DNA of 64,000 bases from JALOAT01 sp041687015 (GTDB lineage: Bacteria > Pseudomonadota > Gammaproteobacteria > Thiohalomonadales > Thiohalomonadaceae), in NCBI GenBank assembly GCA_041687015.1, contig JAWLCT010000005.1, forward strand, positions 45,597 through 109,596. Direction: 5' to 3'. The notes under the pieces were generated by a model. It was not told the origin of the DNA and did not search any database. It saw only the letters and a program-made list of their open reading frames with translations. A program made the position numbers and the translations under genes. Of the stretch, positions 46,627 through 55,165 are shown in pieces. Positions within the stretch are counted from its first letter, which is position 1. Each line of letters begins with the position of its first letter.

Positions 46627-47007
46627 ATGATCGACCGCAAAGACCGTCCGGTTTTTCTCAACCTGGCCCGCATCCGGTTGCCGGTGACGGCACTGGTTTC
46701 GCTGGGGCATCGGGCGAGCGGTTTGGTGCTTTTCCTGGCGCTGGGGCCGGCGCTCTACCTGTTGGACAGGGCACTGGAAAGCCCTCAGGGCTATGCCGAA
46801 GCCGCCGCGTGGCTGGCCACGGACGTTGGTCGCCTTGCGCTCGTCCTGCTGGCCTGGAGTCTGGCACACCATGTGGCCGCTGGCCTGCGCGTGTTGTTGC
46901 TCGACCTGCATTTAGGGGTATTTCTTCCACATGCGCGCTACAGTGCCGCCGCGGCGGCGGGATTCGGCATGTTGGTCCTTTTCGTCAGCGCGGTGCTCCT
47001 GTGGTGA
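46627..47007 (+). CDS. sdhC: succinate dehydrogenase cytochrome b556 subunit
   Basis: A membrane anchor that binds heme b and quinone with SdhD. It has 126 residues and three helices (about 22-44, 64-86 and 102-125). The N-terminal RPVFLNLARIRLPVTALVSLGHRASG contains the quinone-site Ser31 and Arg29 pattern, and SLAHHVAAGLRVLLLD has the heme-ligand histidine (His81 or His82). ATG 46627 fits the family start. Its stop overlaps the sdhD start (GTGA). Confidence 0.95.
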   Translation: MIDRKDRPVFLNLARIRLPVTALVSLGHRASGLVLFLALGPALYLLDRALESPQGYAEAAAWLATDVGRLALVLLAWSLAHHVAAGLRVLLLDLHLGVFLPHARYSAAAAAGFGMLVLFVSAVLLW

Positions 47008-47342
47008 GTGGGCTCTCCGGTCTCGGTGCCTGGCTGCTGCAGCGACTCAGTGCCGTCTATCTGCTGGTATTCATGGTGCTGTTGGCTGGGGTCTATGCCG
47101 GCGCGGAGGCTACGGGGCACGGTGCCCTGACGCACGCCCTGGGCCATCCGGCCGTGGCGCTCGCGGCGGCGTTGTTCGTGTTGTCGCTGCTGGTGCATAG
47201 CTGGGTCGGCATGCGCGACGTGATCATCGATTACCTGAGGCCCGCGGTCATCCGCCTCGCCGCCCTCGTGTTGCTCGCCACCTGGCTGCTGGTGCTGGGA
47301 CTCTGGTCTTTTTGGCTGCTGATCGGCGTGACTTTCCCATGA
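47004..47342 (+). CDS. sdhD: succinate dehydrogenase membrane anchor subunit
   Basis: A 112-residue second anchor subunit. It uses GTG overlapping the sdhC stop. Three helices lie at about 16-32, 50-68 and 83-110. HSWVGMRDVIIDYLRP near 65-80 has the heme ligand His65 and the Asp/Tyr pair of the quinone site. It ends overlapping sdhA (ATGA). Length and topology are usual for the family. Confidence 0.93.
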   Translation: MSGLSGLGAWLLQRLSAVYLLVFMVLLAGVYAGAEATGHGALTHALGHPAVALAAALFVLSLLVHSWVGMRDVIIDYLRPAVIRLAALVLLATWLLVLGLWSFWLLIGVTFP

Positions 47343-49099
47343 GCATCCCACGGCGACGCTTCGACACGCTCGTCATCGGTGCCGGTGGCTCCGGCCTGCG
47401 TGCGGCCCTGCAGCTGGCGCGCGCGGATGCAAACGTGGCGGTGGTGTCGAAGGTGTTTCCCACGCGCTCCCATACCGTGGCGGCGCAAGGCGGCATCAAC
47501 GCGGCGCTCGCCAATGTCACGCCCGACAACTGGCACTGGCACATGTACGACACGGTGAAGGGGGGCGACTTCCTGGGTGACCAGGATGCCATCGAGTTCA
47601 TGTGTCGTGCGGCGGCCAATGTGGTCATCGAACTGGAACATGCGGGCGTGCCGTTCTCACGGCTCAAGGGCGGCAAGATTTACCAACGCCCGTTCGGCGG
47701 CCAGAGCCAGCATTTCGGTGGCGAACAGGCCACGCGCACCTGCGCCGCGGCGGATCGCACCGGCCATGCCATCCTGCATACGCTGTATCAGCAGAACATC
47801 CGCGCCCGCACCCACTTCTTCGACGAGTTCTTCGCCGTGGATCTGCTGCGCGACGATCAGGGCTACATCCTCGGCGCGCTGGCGATAGAGATCGAGACGG
47901 GCGGGCCGCTGATCCTGGAGGCCAAAACCACGCTCATCGCCACGGGCGGCGCCGGCCAATTGTTCCGCACCAATACCAATGCGCGCATCAATACCGGGGA
48001 TGGTATGGCAATGGCCCTGCGTGCGGGCATTCCGCTGCAGGATATGGAGTTCTTCCAGTTCCATCCCACGGGTATCGCCGGCAAGGGCATGCTCATCAGC
48101 GAAGGCGTGCGCGGGGAGGGCGGTTATCTGGTGAACGCCCTGGGCGAGCGCTTCATGACCCGTTACGCGCCCCATGCGACCGACCTGGCCAGTCGCGACG
48201 TGGTGAGCCGCGCCATCTACACGGAAGTGAAGGAGGGGCGGGGCTGCGGCCCCCGGGGCGATCACGTATTGCTGGAAGTGGCGCACCTGGGCGAGGAGGT
48301 CATTCGCAAGCGTCTGCCGGGCATTCGTGAAATGGCCCTGACTTTCCTCGGCATCGACCCCGCGCAAGCGCCCATTCCGGTATACCCCACGGCTCATTAC
48401 ACCATGGGCGGCATCCCCACCAATCGCTTCGGTCAGGTGGTGGTGCCGGTGGCCTATGGTGAGGAATCCGTCCCCGGCCTGTATGCGGTGGGCGAGTGCG
48501 CCTGTGTCTCGGTGCACGGCGCCAACCGGCTGGGCGGCAACTCGCTGCTGGATATCGTGGTGTTCGGCCGCGCGGCGGGGGAACACATTATCGAGTACCT
48601 GGCGGAGAACCGGTATCACCGTGAAGTGCCGGCCGCATGTGTCGATGCCGCCCTGGCACGGTTGTCCCGTTGGGAAGGTCCCGGCGGGGGCGAATCCGTC
48701 GAAGACCTGCGCCGCGAACTGCAGGGCGTGATGGAGGCCTACTGCAGCGTGTTTCGCAGCGAAGAGGTGCTGCAGCAGGGGTTGGAGAAAGTCCTCGCCA
48801 TCGAGTCACGTCTGCAAGACGTGCGCCTGCGCGACACCAGCCGCATCTTCAATACCGCACGCATCGAAGCCTTCGAACTGGAAAACCTGGTGGACCTGGC
48901 CGTCGCGACCGTCAGCTCGGCGCTCGGACGCCGGGAAAGCCGCGGCGCCCACTCCCGCGTCGACTATCCCGACCGCAACGACCAGCACTGGCTCAAGCAT
49001 TCCCTCTTCTACAAACAAGGCCGCACCCTGGAATACAAACCCGTACGCACCAAACCGCTCACGGTGGAGGCTTTCCCGCCGACGGAACGGGTTTATTGA
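47339..49099 (+). CDS. sdhA: succinate dehydrogenase flavoprotein subunit
   Basis: Oxidises succinate to fumarate with a covalent FAD. It has 586 residues. The dinucleotide loop is VIGAGGSGLRAAL, and the covalent flavin histidine is His45 in SHTVAAQGGI. RTCAAADRTGHAILHTLY and the capping-domain FFQFHPTGIAGKGMLI, with HYTMGGIPTN, GANRLGGNSLLD and the end block RSEEVLQ, are all intact. It is coupled to sdhD by ATGA. An inverted repeat of about 145 bases separates it from sdhB. Confidence 0.98.
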   Translation: MSIPRRRFDTLVIGAGGSGLRAALQLARADANVAVVSKVFPTRSHTVAAQGGINAALANVTPDNWHWHMYDTVKGGDFLGDQDAIEFMCRAAANVVIELEHAGVPFSRLKGGKIYQRPFGGQSQHFGGEQATRTCAAADRTGHAILHTLYQQNIRARTHFFDEFFAVDLLRDDQGYILGALAIEIETGGPLILEAKTTLIATGGAGQLFRTNTNARINTGDGMAMALRAGIPLQDMEFFQFHPTGIAGKGMLISEGVRGEGGYLVNALGERFMTRYAPHATDLASRDVVSRAIYTEVKEGRGCGPRGDHVLLEVAHLGEEVIRKRLPGIREMALTFLGIDPAQAPIPVYPTAHYTMGGIPTNRFGQVVVPVAYGEESVPGLYAVGECACVSVHGANRLGGNSLLDIVVFGRAAGEHIIEYLAENRYHREVPAACVDAALARLSRWEGPGGGESVEDLRRELQGVMEAYCSVFRSEEVLQQGLEKVLAIESRLQDVRLRDTSRIFNTARIEAFELENLVDLAVATVSSALGRRESRGAHSRVDYPDRNDQHWLKHSLFYKQGRTLEYKPVRTKPLTVEAFPPTERVY

Positions 49100-49109
49100 A
49101 CTTGGTCGG

Positions 49110-49254
49110 AAAAGCATTGACCACGGGGAACAGGGGGGAAGAAGATGAATCAAGCGAGCCCAGGACATGCGGTCCGGAATAGATTCACGGCAAAATGCCC
49201 CGAGTCATCGTTTCTCCCCGTGTCCCCCGTGTTCCCCGTGGTTAGAGCTTTTTT
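49110..49254. repeat. CACGGGG inverted repeat between sdhA and sdhB
   Basis: The left arm is 49110-49138 (AAAAGCATTGACCACGGGG and one more unit). The right arm is 49215-49254 (CCCCGTGTCCCCCGTGTTCC, then CCGTGGTTAGAGCTTTTTT). The flavour is the CACGGGG type on both arms. It lies in the middle of the sdh operon and keeps the AAAAGC/GCTTTTT flank shared by the family. Confidence 0.85.
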
Positions 49255-49262
49255 CTAAAAAC

Positions 49263-49961
49263 ATGCGTTTCAGGATCTACCGCTACAACCCGGAAACCGA
49301 CCGCGTCCCGCGCATGCAGGCGTTCGAGCTGGCGGAGGTGGCGCCGGGGACGATGTTGCGCGAGGCGTTGTTGCGAATTCGTGCCGAGCAGGACGAGAGC
49401 CTTACCTTTCGGCATTCCTGCGGCGAGGGCGTGTGCGGTTCCGACGCGCTGAACGTGAATGGCCGCAACTGCCTGGCCTGTATCACGCCGGTGGCGTCAC
49501 TCACGGAGCCCGTCGAGGTGCGCCCACTCCCCGGTCAGCCCGTGATCCGCGATCTGGTGGTGGATATGAGCCAGTTCTTCCAGCACTACCGCGCGGTCAA
49601 ACCCTATCTCATGGTGAACGATCCGGCGCCGGAGACCGAATACCTGCAATCGCCGGCGCAGCGGGATCGGCTCGATGGCCTCTATGAATGCATCCTGTGC
49701 GGCTGCTGTTCCAGCGCCTGTCCGTCGTACTGGTGGAACCCGGAGAAATTCCGCGGTCCTGCCGCCTTGTTGCAGGCCTGGCGCTTTTTGGCGGACAGCC
49801 GCGATCAGGCCACGGATGAGCGGCTTGCGGAACTGGATGGCGCCTACCGGTTATTCCGCTGCCACAGCATCATGAACTGTGTGGAGGTCTGCCCCAAGGG
49901 CCTCAATCCGACGGACGCCATCGGGCTCATCAAAGGGCTCATGCTGCGGCGGCGGTTATGA
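49263..49961 (+). CDS. sdhB: succinate dehydrogenase iron-sulphur subunit
   Basis: Passes electrons from FAD to quinone through three clusters. It has 232 residues. The 2Fe-2S ligands are C53 and C58 in HSCGEGVCGSDA and the last in NCLACIT; the 4Fe-4S and 3Fe-4S ligands are CILCGCCSSACPSYWW and CHSIMNCVEVCPKGLNP. ATG 49263 is at the family start MRFRIYRY; it lies 9 bases past the repeat and has no strong ribosome site. It overlaps sdhE (ATGA). Confidence 0.97.
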   Translation: MRFRIYRYNPETDRVPRMQAFELAEVAPGTMLREALLRIRAEQDESLTFRHSCGEGVCGSDALNVNGRNCLACITPVASLTEPVEVRPLPGQPVIRDLVVDMSQFFQHYRAVKPYLMVNDPAPETEYLQSPAQRDRLDGLYECILCGCCSSACPSYWWNPEKFRGPAALLQAWRFLADSRDQATDERLAELDGAYRLFRCHSIMNCVEVCPKGLNPTDAIGLIKGLMLRRRL

Positions 49962-50209
49962 AGAACGCCACGGATCGTCTGCGCTGGCGCTGCCGACGCG
50001 GGCTATTGGAACTGGATCTGTTGCTGGAGGGCTTTCTGGCCCACGGCCATGCACACCTGACCGCCGAGGAGGGCGTTGCCTTCGAGTCCCTGCTGGCGCT
50101 TCCCGACCCATTGCTGCTCAGGTATCTTCTCGGCCAGGACACACCGGAAGACCAGGGACAGGCCCGTGTCGTCGCACACATACGCCACACCACTCCGCCT
50201 CGCCGTTGA
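49958..50209 (+). CDS. sdhE: succinate dehydrogenase assembly factor SdhE
   Basis: An 83-residue helical protein that promotes FAD attachment to SdhA. It carries the RGxxE signature as RRGLLELDLLLEGF. ATG overlaps the sdhB stop. The next gene overlaps its end by 44 bases. The sdhB-sdhE-ygfX arrangement is found in several gammaproteobacteria. Confidence 0.93.
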   Translation: MKNATDRLRWRCRRGLLELDLLLEGFLAHGHAHLTAEEGVAFESLLALPDPLLLRYLLGQDTPEDQGQARVVAHIRHTTPPRR

Positions 50210-50639
50210 ACCGTCGCGCCGCCTGGGCGCACTGCTGGTCCTCGCCCATGCGGGGGCTGCCTTGTGTCCGTTCCTGGTACTGCCCGTGTTTCCCGCGGTG
50301 GTGTTGCTGCTCGGCGTGGGCGTCAGCCTGCATCACACCTGGCGCATGCATCTGGGGGCGCGCCGTATTACGCGGGTGACCTGGCGTGCGGGTGACGAAT
50401 GGGTGCTGGAAACGGCTGACGGTGAAACTCACCACGCCCATCTCGCACCACAGCCGTTCGTGAGCGCGCAGGCCGTGGTCCTGCGCCTGCGAACCGAACA
50501 GGGCAGCCGCGCCCTGGTGTTGCTTCCCGACGGGCTTGATACCGACAGCTTGCGTCGCCTGCGTGTGCGACTGCGTCTTGAGGCGGCCACCATCGCGCAA
50601 CCGGGCCCGGTGGTGGATAGGCCGGATGCGAGGGGGTGA
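50166..50639 (+). CDS. YgfX-like membrane protein
   Basis: A 157-residue protein in the YgfX (CptA) position directly after sdhE. Two hydrophobic helices lie at about residues 20-38 (LGALLVLAHAGAALCPFLV) and 40-57, then a beta-rich domain (WVLETADGETHHAHL, FVSAQAVVLRLR, ALVLLPDGLDTDSLRRLRVRLR) that ends the family pattern. GTG 50166 has AGGGAC upstream and makes a long overlap with sdhE; no ATG is available in frame at the start. Family by position and pattern. Confidence 0.8.
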   Translation: MSSHTYATPLRLAVEPSRRLGALLVLAHAGAALCPFLVLPVFPAVVLLLGVGVSLHHTWRMHLGARRITRVTWRAGDEWVLETADGETHHAHLAPQPFVSAQAVVLRLRTEQGSRALVLLPDGLDTDSLRRLRVRLRLEAATIAQPGPVVDRPDARG

Positions 50640-50655
50640 GCCGCGGCCATCCCGT

Positions 50656-50690
50656 GTCCATGGATTCCGGTTTTCGCCGGAATGAAAGGA
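50656..50690. repeat. REP-like hairpin between ygfX-like gene and nadB
   Basis: ATTCCGG (50664-50670) and CCGGAAT (50677-50683) form a perfect 7-base stem. With its flanks, TCCATGGATTCCGG and CCGGAATGA, it matches the widespread TGGATTCCCGCTTTCGCGGGAATGA type of bacterial repeat. It lies between the convergent ends of the ygfX-like gene and nadB. Confidence 0.75.
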
Positions 50691-50731
50691 TGAGCACGGG
50701 CTTGATCAACGCCCGTCGGCCTACTGCCGCC

Positions 50732-52348
50732 TCAATCCCACCCACCCCGGCCATGATTGGGCACCAGCAGGGTATCGCGAGGCGGCTGACTGTCGTCCCG
50801 CTGCGGGTAGTCGAGGGTGTAGTGCAGGCCGCGGCTTTCCTTGCGCGCCATGGCGCAGCGAATGATCAGATCGGCCACGGTGGCGAGGTTACGAAGCTCC
50901 AGCAGGTCGTTGGTGACGCGGAAGTTTCCGTAATATTCGGCAATCTCGCCCAGCAACAGGTCGGCCCGGCGCTTGGCCCGCTCCAGGCGCTTGTTGGTGC
51001 GCACGATGCCCACGTAGTCCCACATGAAGCGGCGCAGCTCCTCCCAGTTGTGCGACACCACCACTTCCTCGTCGGAATCGGTGACCCGGCTTTCGTCCCA
51101 GGCGGGTAACGGCGGGGGGGCATCGACGCTCGCCAGCCGGCCGCGAATATCGTCGGCGGCCGCCTTGCCGAACACCAGGCATTCCAGCAGCGAATTACTG
51201 GCCATGCGGTTGGCGCCGTGCAGGCCCGTGAAGGCGAGTTCCCCCGCGGCATAGAGATTGGCCAGGTCCGTGCGTGCGCGCATGTCGGTCATCACACCCC
51301 CGCAGGTGTAGTGGGCCGCAGGGACGATGGGTATCGGTTCGCGGGTGATGTCGATGCCGTAACGCAAACAGGTCTGGTACACGGTGGGGAAGTGACTGGT
51401 GATGAATTCCGCCGGCTTGTGGCTGATATCCAGCAGCAGATGCGTGGCACCAAGTCGCTTCATCTCGTGATCGATGGCCCGCGCCACCACGTCGCGTGGC
51501 GCCAGCTCCGCCCGTTCGTGGAAGCGATGCATGAAGGGCTCGCCGTTCGGCAACAGCAGACGTCCGCCTTCGCCCCGGATCGCCTCGGTGATCAGGAAGG
51601 TCTTGGCTTCCGGGTGATACAAACACGTGGGATGGAATTGCATGAATTCCATGTTCGCCACGCGGCAGCCTGCACGCCAGGCCATGGCGATACCGTCCCC
51701 CGTGGCGAGATCGGGGTTGCTGGTATAGAGATACACCTTGCTTGCACCGCCGGTGGCCAGCACCACGAAGCGTGCGGCGACAGCACGCACCCGGTCCGAA
51801 GCCCGGTCCAGCAGATACGCGCCCACACAGCGATTGCGTCCCTGGCCGAGCTTCGCGGTGGTGATCAGGTCCACAGCGATGTGTTGGTCGAGCAGGGTAA
51901 TGTTCGGGTGCTGCCGCGCGCGATCCACGAGGGTGCGTTCGATGGCGCGTCCGGTGGCATCCGCCGCATGGATGATGCGCCGATGGCTGTGGCCGCCTTC
52001 GCGGGTCAGGTGATAGCCGCTCTGGTCGTCCTCGAGGGTGAACGGTACGCCCATGCGGATGAGCCAGTGGATGGCATCGGGTGCCCGTTCGGCGGTGTAG
52101 CGCACCACGTCTTCGTGACACAGACCGGCGCCGGCGGCGAGTGTGTCGTCCACGTGCGAGTCGATGGAGTCGCCTTCGTCCAGCACGGCGGCCACCCCGC
52201 CCTGTGCATAGAGGGTGCAGCTTTCAGCCAGGCTGCCCTTGGAAACCACCACGACGGAGGCGTTGTCCGCGATGTTCAGGGCTGCAGAAAGCCCGGCAGC
52301 ACCGCTGCCGAGTATGAGAACATCACAGGAAACAGGATCCGGGAGCAT
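50732..52348 (-). CDS. nadB: L-aspartate oxidase
   Basis: The first step of NAD synthesis; it oxidises aspartate to iminoaspartate with FAD. It has 538 residues. It shows CDVLILGSGAAGLSAALNIA, SCTLYAQGGVAAVLDEGDS, GGHSHRRIIHAADATG, GANRMASNSLLECLVFGK and the C-terminal block SRGLHYTLDYP. It is divergent from rpoE, the arrangement found beside the sigma-E operon in E. coli and Pseudomonas. It needs NadA elsewhere. Confidence 0.97.
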   Translation of the reverse strand: MLPDPVSCDVLILGSGAAGLSAALNIADNASVVVVSKGSLAESCTLYAQGGVAAVLDEGDSIDSHVDDTLAAGAGLCHEDVVRYTAERAPDAIHWLIRMGVPFTLEDDQSGYHLTREGGHSHRRIIHAADATGRAIERTLVDRARQHPNITLLDQHIAVDLITTAKLGQGRNRCVGAYLLDRASDRVRAVAARFVVLATGGASKVYLYTSNPDLATGDGIAMAWRAGCRVANMEFMQFHPTCLYHPEAKTFLITEAIRGEGGRLLLPNGEPFMHRFHERAELAPRDVVARAIDHEMKRLGATHLLLDISHKPAEFITSHFPTVYQTCLRYGIDITREPIPIVPAAHYTCGGVMTDMRARTDLANLYAAGELAFTGLHGANRMASNSLLECLVFGKAAADDIRGRLASVDAPPPLPAWDESRVTDSDEEVVVSHNWEELRRFMWDYVGIVRTNKRLERAKRRADLLLGEIAEYYGNFRVTNDLLELRNLATVADLIIRCAMARKESRGLHYTLDYPQRDDSQPPRDTLLVPNHGRGGWD

Positions 52349-52546
52349 GCGGCCTTCTTGCAGTCTGAAATTAACGCAATGAAAATAAACGAAAAGGCGG
52401 GTCCGTGCCGGGAGGCCATAAGGGCTGTTCTATGATATGGGCAAGACGCGGGAATCCGAAAGGGGGCTCGCGAACTCGGCCGCCGCAGAAATGTCTATGG
52501 CAGGTGCAGGGGTAAGATTTCCCTGCATGGGGAGGAGTCAGCCCGA

Positions 52547-53125
52547 ATGGGCGCAACAAATGTCGACCAGCAACTGGTTGAGCGGGTTCAAAAGGGAGAT
52601 AAGGCAGCTTTCGATGTATTGGTTCTCAAGTACCAACACAAGATCGTGAAGCTGATCTCCCGTTACGTCCGTGACCAGAGCGAAGCCCTGGACGTGGCGC
52701 AGGAGAGCTTTATCAAGGCTTACCGTGCTCTCGGCAACTTTCGTGGCGAGAGCGCGTTTTACACCTGGCTGTATCGCATTGCGATCAATACGGCCAAGAA
52801 TTATCTGGTTTCACAGGGCCGGCGGCCGCCCGATACGGACGTCGACATGGAAGATGCCGTGCAATTTGAGGCCGAGCCGGGTCTGAGAGAAGGAGATTCT
52901 CCGGAGCTGTTGGCGCAGCGGGACGAGATTGAACGGGTCATTTTCGAGACCATCGAAGGATTGCCTGACGATCTGCGGACCGCCATCACACTGCGGGAGC
53001 TCGAAGGCTTGAGCTATGAGGATATTGCGTTGGCCATGGCGTGCCCCATCGGGACCGTGCGTTCGCGGATTTTCCGGGCACGTGAGGCCATCGACAAACG
53101 GCTGAAGCCGTTGCTTGGACCTTGA
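52547..53125 (+). CDS. rpoE: RNA polymerase sigma-E factor
   Basis: The extracytoplasmic (envelope-stress) sigma factor, 192 residues. Region 2 has DQQLVERVQKGDKAAFDVLVL, VRDQSEALDVAQESFIKAY and AFYTWLYRIAINTAKNYLV; region 4 has ITLRELEGLSYEDIALAM and GTVRSRIFRAREAI. GGAGGAG is about 10 bases before ATG 52547. The next three genes encode its RseA, RseB and RseC partners. It corresponds to AlgU of Pseudomonas. Confidence 0.97.
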   Translation: MGATNVDQQLVERVQKGDKAAFDVLVLKYQHKIVKLISRYVRDQSEALDVAQESFIKAYRALGNFRGESAFYTWLYRIAINTAKNYLVSQGRRPPDTDVDMEDAVQFEAEPGLREGDSPELLAQRDEIERVIFETIEGLPDDLRTAITLRELEGLSYEDIALAMACPIGTVRSRIFRAREAIDKRLKPLLGP

Positions 53126-53163
53126 AAACATGAAATGCCGAAAGGCCTTTTTGCGGGTGTCAC

Positions 53164-53703
53164 ATGGCAAACAGCGTTGACGAGCAGATTTCCGCACTGA
53201 TGGACGGCGAATTGTCCGAGCGTGAAGTCCCCTGGGTCCTGGAGCGCATGCGCAAGGACCACGGACTGGCGGCCCGCTGGCGGCGCTACCACCTGATTCG
53301 GGACGCCCTCCATGACACCTTGCCGGAGCGGATCCACTTCGATCTGAGTGGCCGGATCCGGGAGGCCCTGCGGGATGAGCCCACGGTCCTGGTGCCGCAG
53401 CGCAAGCTGCATCGCCACCTGGGACCGGTTGCGAAACAGGCGGCGGGCATGGCCATCGCCGCGTCCGTAGCGGCCATCGCCATCCTCACGTTCCAATCCG
53501 TCTATGACGAGTCACCGACCACCGTGGCCGCGAATACGCCGGCTCCTGCGGTGGAGCGCATGGAAACTGAAATGCGCAGGGATCCGCGGCTCGATGCCTA
53601 TCTGGTGAATCACAACGAGCACTCGGTGTCCACGGGAATGCAGGGCATGCTGCCTTATGTAAGGATTGTCAGCCAAGGCGCCGAGGGCGAGGCGGCCCAA
53701 TGA
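53164..53703 (+). CDS. rseA: anti-sigma-E factor RseA/MucA
   Basis: A 179-residue single-pass inner-membrane protein. The N-terminal sigma-binding domain (residues 1-70) is typical, with EQISALMDGELSEREVPWVLERM and RYHLIRDALH. One membrane helix lies at about 94-112 (GMAIAASVAAIAILTFQ). The periplasmic part holds AYLVNHNEHSVSTGMQGMLPYVRIV. Proteolysis of this protein releases RpoE in envelope stress. Its stop overlaps the rseB start. Confidence 0.95.
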   Translation: MANSVDEQISALMDGELSEREVPWVLERMRKDHGLAARWRRYHLIRDALHDTLPERIHFDLSGRIREALRDEPTVLVPQRKLHRHLGPVAKQAAGMAIAASVAAIAILTFQSVYDESPTTVAANTPAPAVERMETEMRRDPRLDAYLVNHNEHSVSTGMQGMLPYVRIVSQGAEGEAAQ

Positions 53704-54674
53704 AGTTTCCCGGAACCCTGCTTGCACTCGGTTTGCTGTTTCCCCTGAGTACGCTGGCCGACTCGCCCCCGGAAGCGAGCGAGTGGCTGAACCGCATGTC
53801 CCGTTCCGCACATGCCCTCAATTACGAAGGCACGTTCGTGTATGAGCACATGGGCAGCATCCAGTCCATGCGGATCATCCACGGCGCCGATGCCGACGGC
53901 GAGCGTGAACGCCTGGTCACCCTCGACGGCGCGTCCCGGGAAGTCATCCGGGACAATGACAAAGTCACCTGCATACTTCCCGACGACAAGGCCGTGCTGG
54001 TCGATGCCACCGGACCGGCCCGTCCGTTTCCCATCAGTCTGCCCACGCGCCTCGAACAACTCGGCGAGTACTACGACGTTGAAATCGGCGAGCGCGATCG
54101 CGTCGCCGAGCGCAGCGCCCGCAAGCTCTTCATCCACCCCCGTGACGGGTATCGTTATGGCCAGAACGTGTGGCTGGACGAGGAAACGGCCCTGTTGCTC
54201 AAATCCGAACTGGTGGACGAGAGCGGCAAGGTGGTCGAACGCTTGATCTTCACCGAACTCACGATCCACCAGGAGGCGCTGCCGGCGGCCATATTCCAGC
54301 CCCAGAAAGCCGGTGCGGACATGACCTGGTACACCCGCGGCCCCGAGACGGCGGAATCTCAGGAGGCGCCGGGCCAGTGGCAGGTGGCGAGCCTGCCCCC
54401 GGGATTCCGGCAGGACGTGCGCCGTTTCCACCGCCTCGCCGCAACCGTGCGGCCGGTGGAACACCTGGTGTTCACCGACGGTCTGGCCTCCGTGTCCGTG
54501 TTCATCGAACCGAAGCACGAACCCCGGGATTTCATCGGCCTGTCGCGCAAAGGCGCCGTCAACGTCTATGCGCGCGAGCAGGACGGCTACCGGATCATGG
54601 TCATCGGTGAAGTACCCGCGGCAACGGTGCGGCTCATGGGCGATGCGGTTGTCGCGGCAGGGGAAGCGCCGTGA
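53700..54674 (+). CDS. rseB: sigma-E regulatory protein RseB/MucB
   Basis: A periplasmic protein that shields RseA from cleavage and senses lipoprotein or LPS signals. It has 324 residues. The signal peptide is residues 1-20 (MKFPGTLLALGLLFPLSTLA). SEWLNRMSRSAHALNYEGTFVYEH and SVFIEPKHEPRDF mark the family, in a large N-terminal LolA-like domain and a C-terminal domain. ATG overlaps rseA by four bases. Confidence 0.95.
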   Translation: MKFPGTLLALGLLFPLSTLADSPPEASEWLNRMSRSAHALNYEGTFVYEHMGSIQSMRIIHGADADGERERLVTLDGASREVIRDNDKVTCILPDDKAVLVDATGPARPFPISLPTRLEQLGEYYDVEIGERDRVAERSARKLFIHPRDGYRYGQNVWLDEETALLLKSELVDESGKVVERLIFTELTIHQEALPAAIFQPQKAGADMTWYTRGPETAESQEAPGQWQVASLPPGFRQDVRRFHRLAATVRPVEHLVFTDGLASVSVFIEPKHEPRDFIGLSRKGAVNVYAREQDGYRIMVIGEVPAATVRLMGDAVVAAGEAP

Positions 54675-55141
54675 TCGAGGAGACCGTCCAGGTCACCACC
54701 ACCGAGGGCGATATCGCCTGGGTGGAAGCCGTGCAGCGCAAGACCAGTTGTGGTGTCTGTGCAGCCCAGAGCAGCTGCGGCACCTCGGTGCTTTCGAAGG
54801 TTCTTGGCCAGCGGCCGCTCCGGCTCGCGGCCCTCAATCCCATCGGCGCGCGGCCCGGCGATCGGGTCATCATTGGCTTGCGTGACGACGCCATGGTGCG
54901 CGGTTCCCTGGCCGTGTACCTGGTGCCCCTGCTCACCCTGCTGGCCGGTGCGTTCATGGGTGAAACGCTGCTGGCGCCCGCCGGCGACGGACTGGTCGCG
55001 ATCGCCGGGCTGGCTGGGCTCGCCGCGGGTTTCGCCTGGGTGCGCCTGTTTGGCCGCCGGGCCGCCAAGGACCCGCGCTACCGCCCGGTCATCCTGCGCC
55101 AGGCGCCGGTGGAATTTGTACCCGTTCAATTCAAGCCCTGA
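54671..55141 (+). CDS. rseC: SoxR-reducing system protein RseC
   Basis: A 156-residue inner-membrane protein. An N-terminal cytoplasmic domain with C27, C30 and C36 (SCGVCAAQSSCG) is followed by two helices at about 77-97 (GSLAVYLVPLLTLLAGAFMG) and 103-123. Known members modulate sigma-E and a SoxR-reducing system, though the mechanism is vague. GTG overlaps rseB (GTGA). Confidence 0.93.
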   Translation: MIEETVQVTTTEGDIAWVEAVQRKTSCGVCAAQSSCGTSVLSKVLGQRPLRLAALNPIGARPGDRVIIGLRDDAMVRGSLAVYLVPLLTLLAGAFMGETLLAPAGDGLVAIAGLAGLAAGFAWVRLFGRRAAKDPRYRPVILRQAPVEFVPVQFKP

Positions 55142-55165
55142 GAAGACGAAAGAAGGTTGTTTCCC

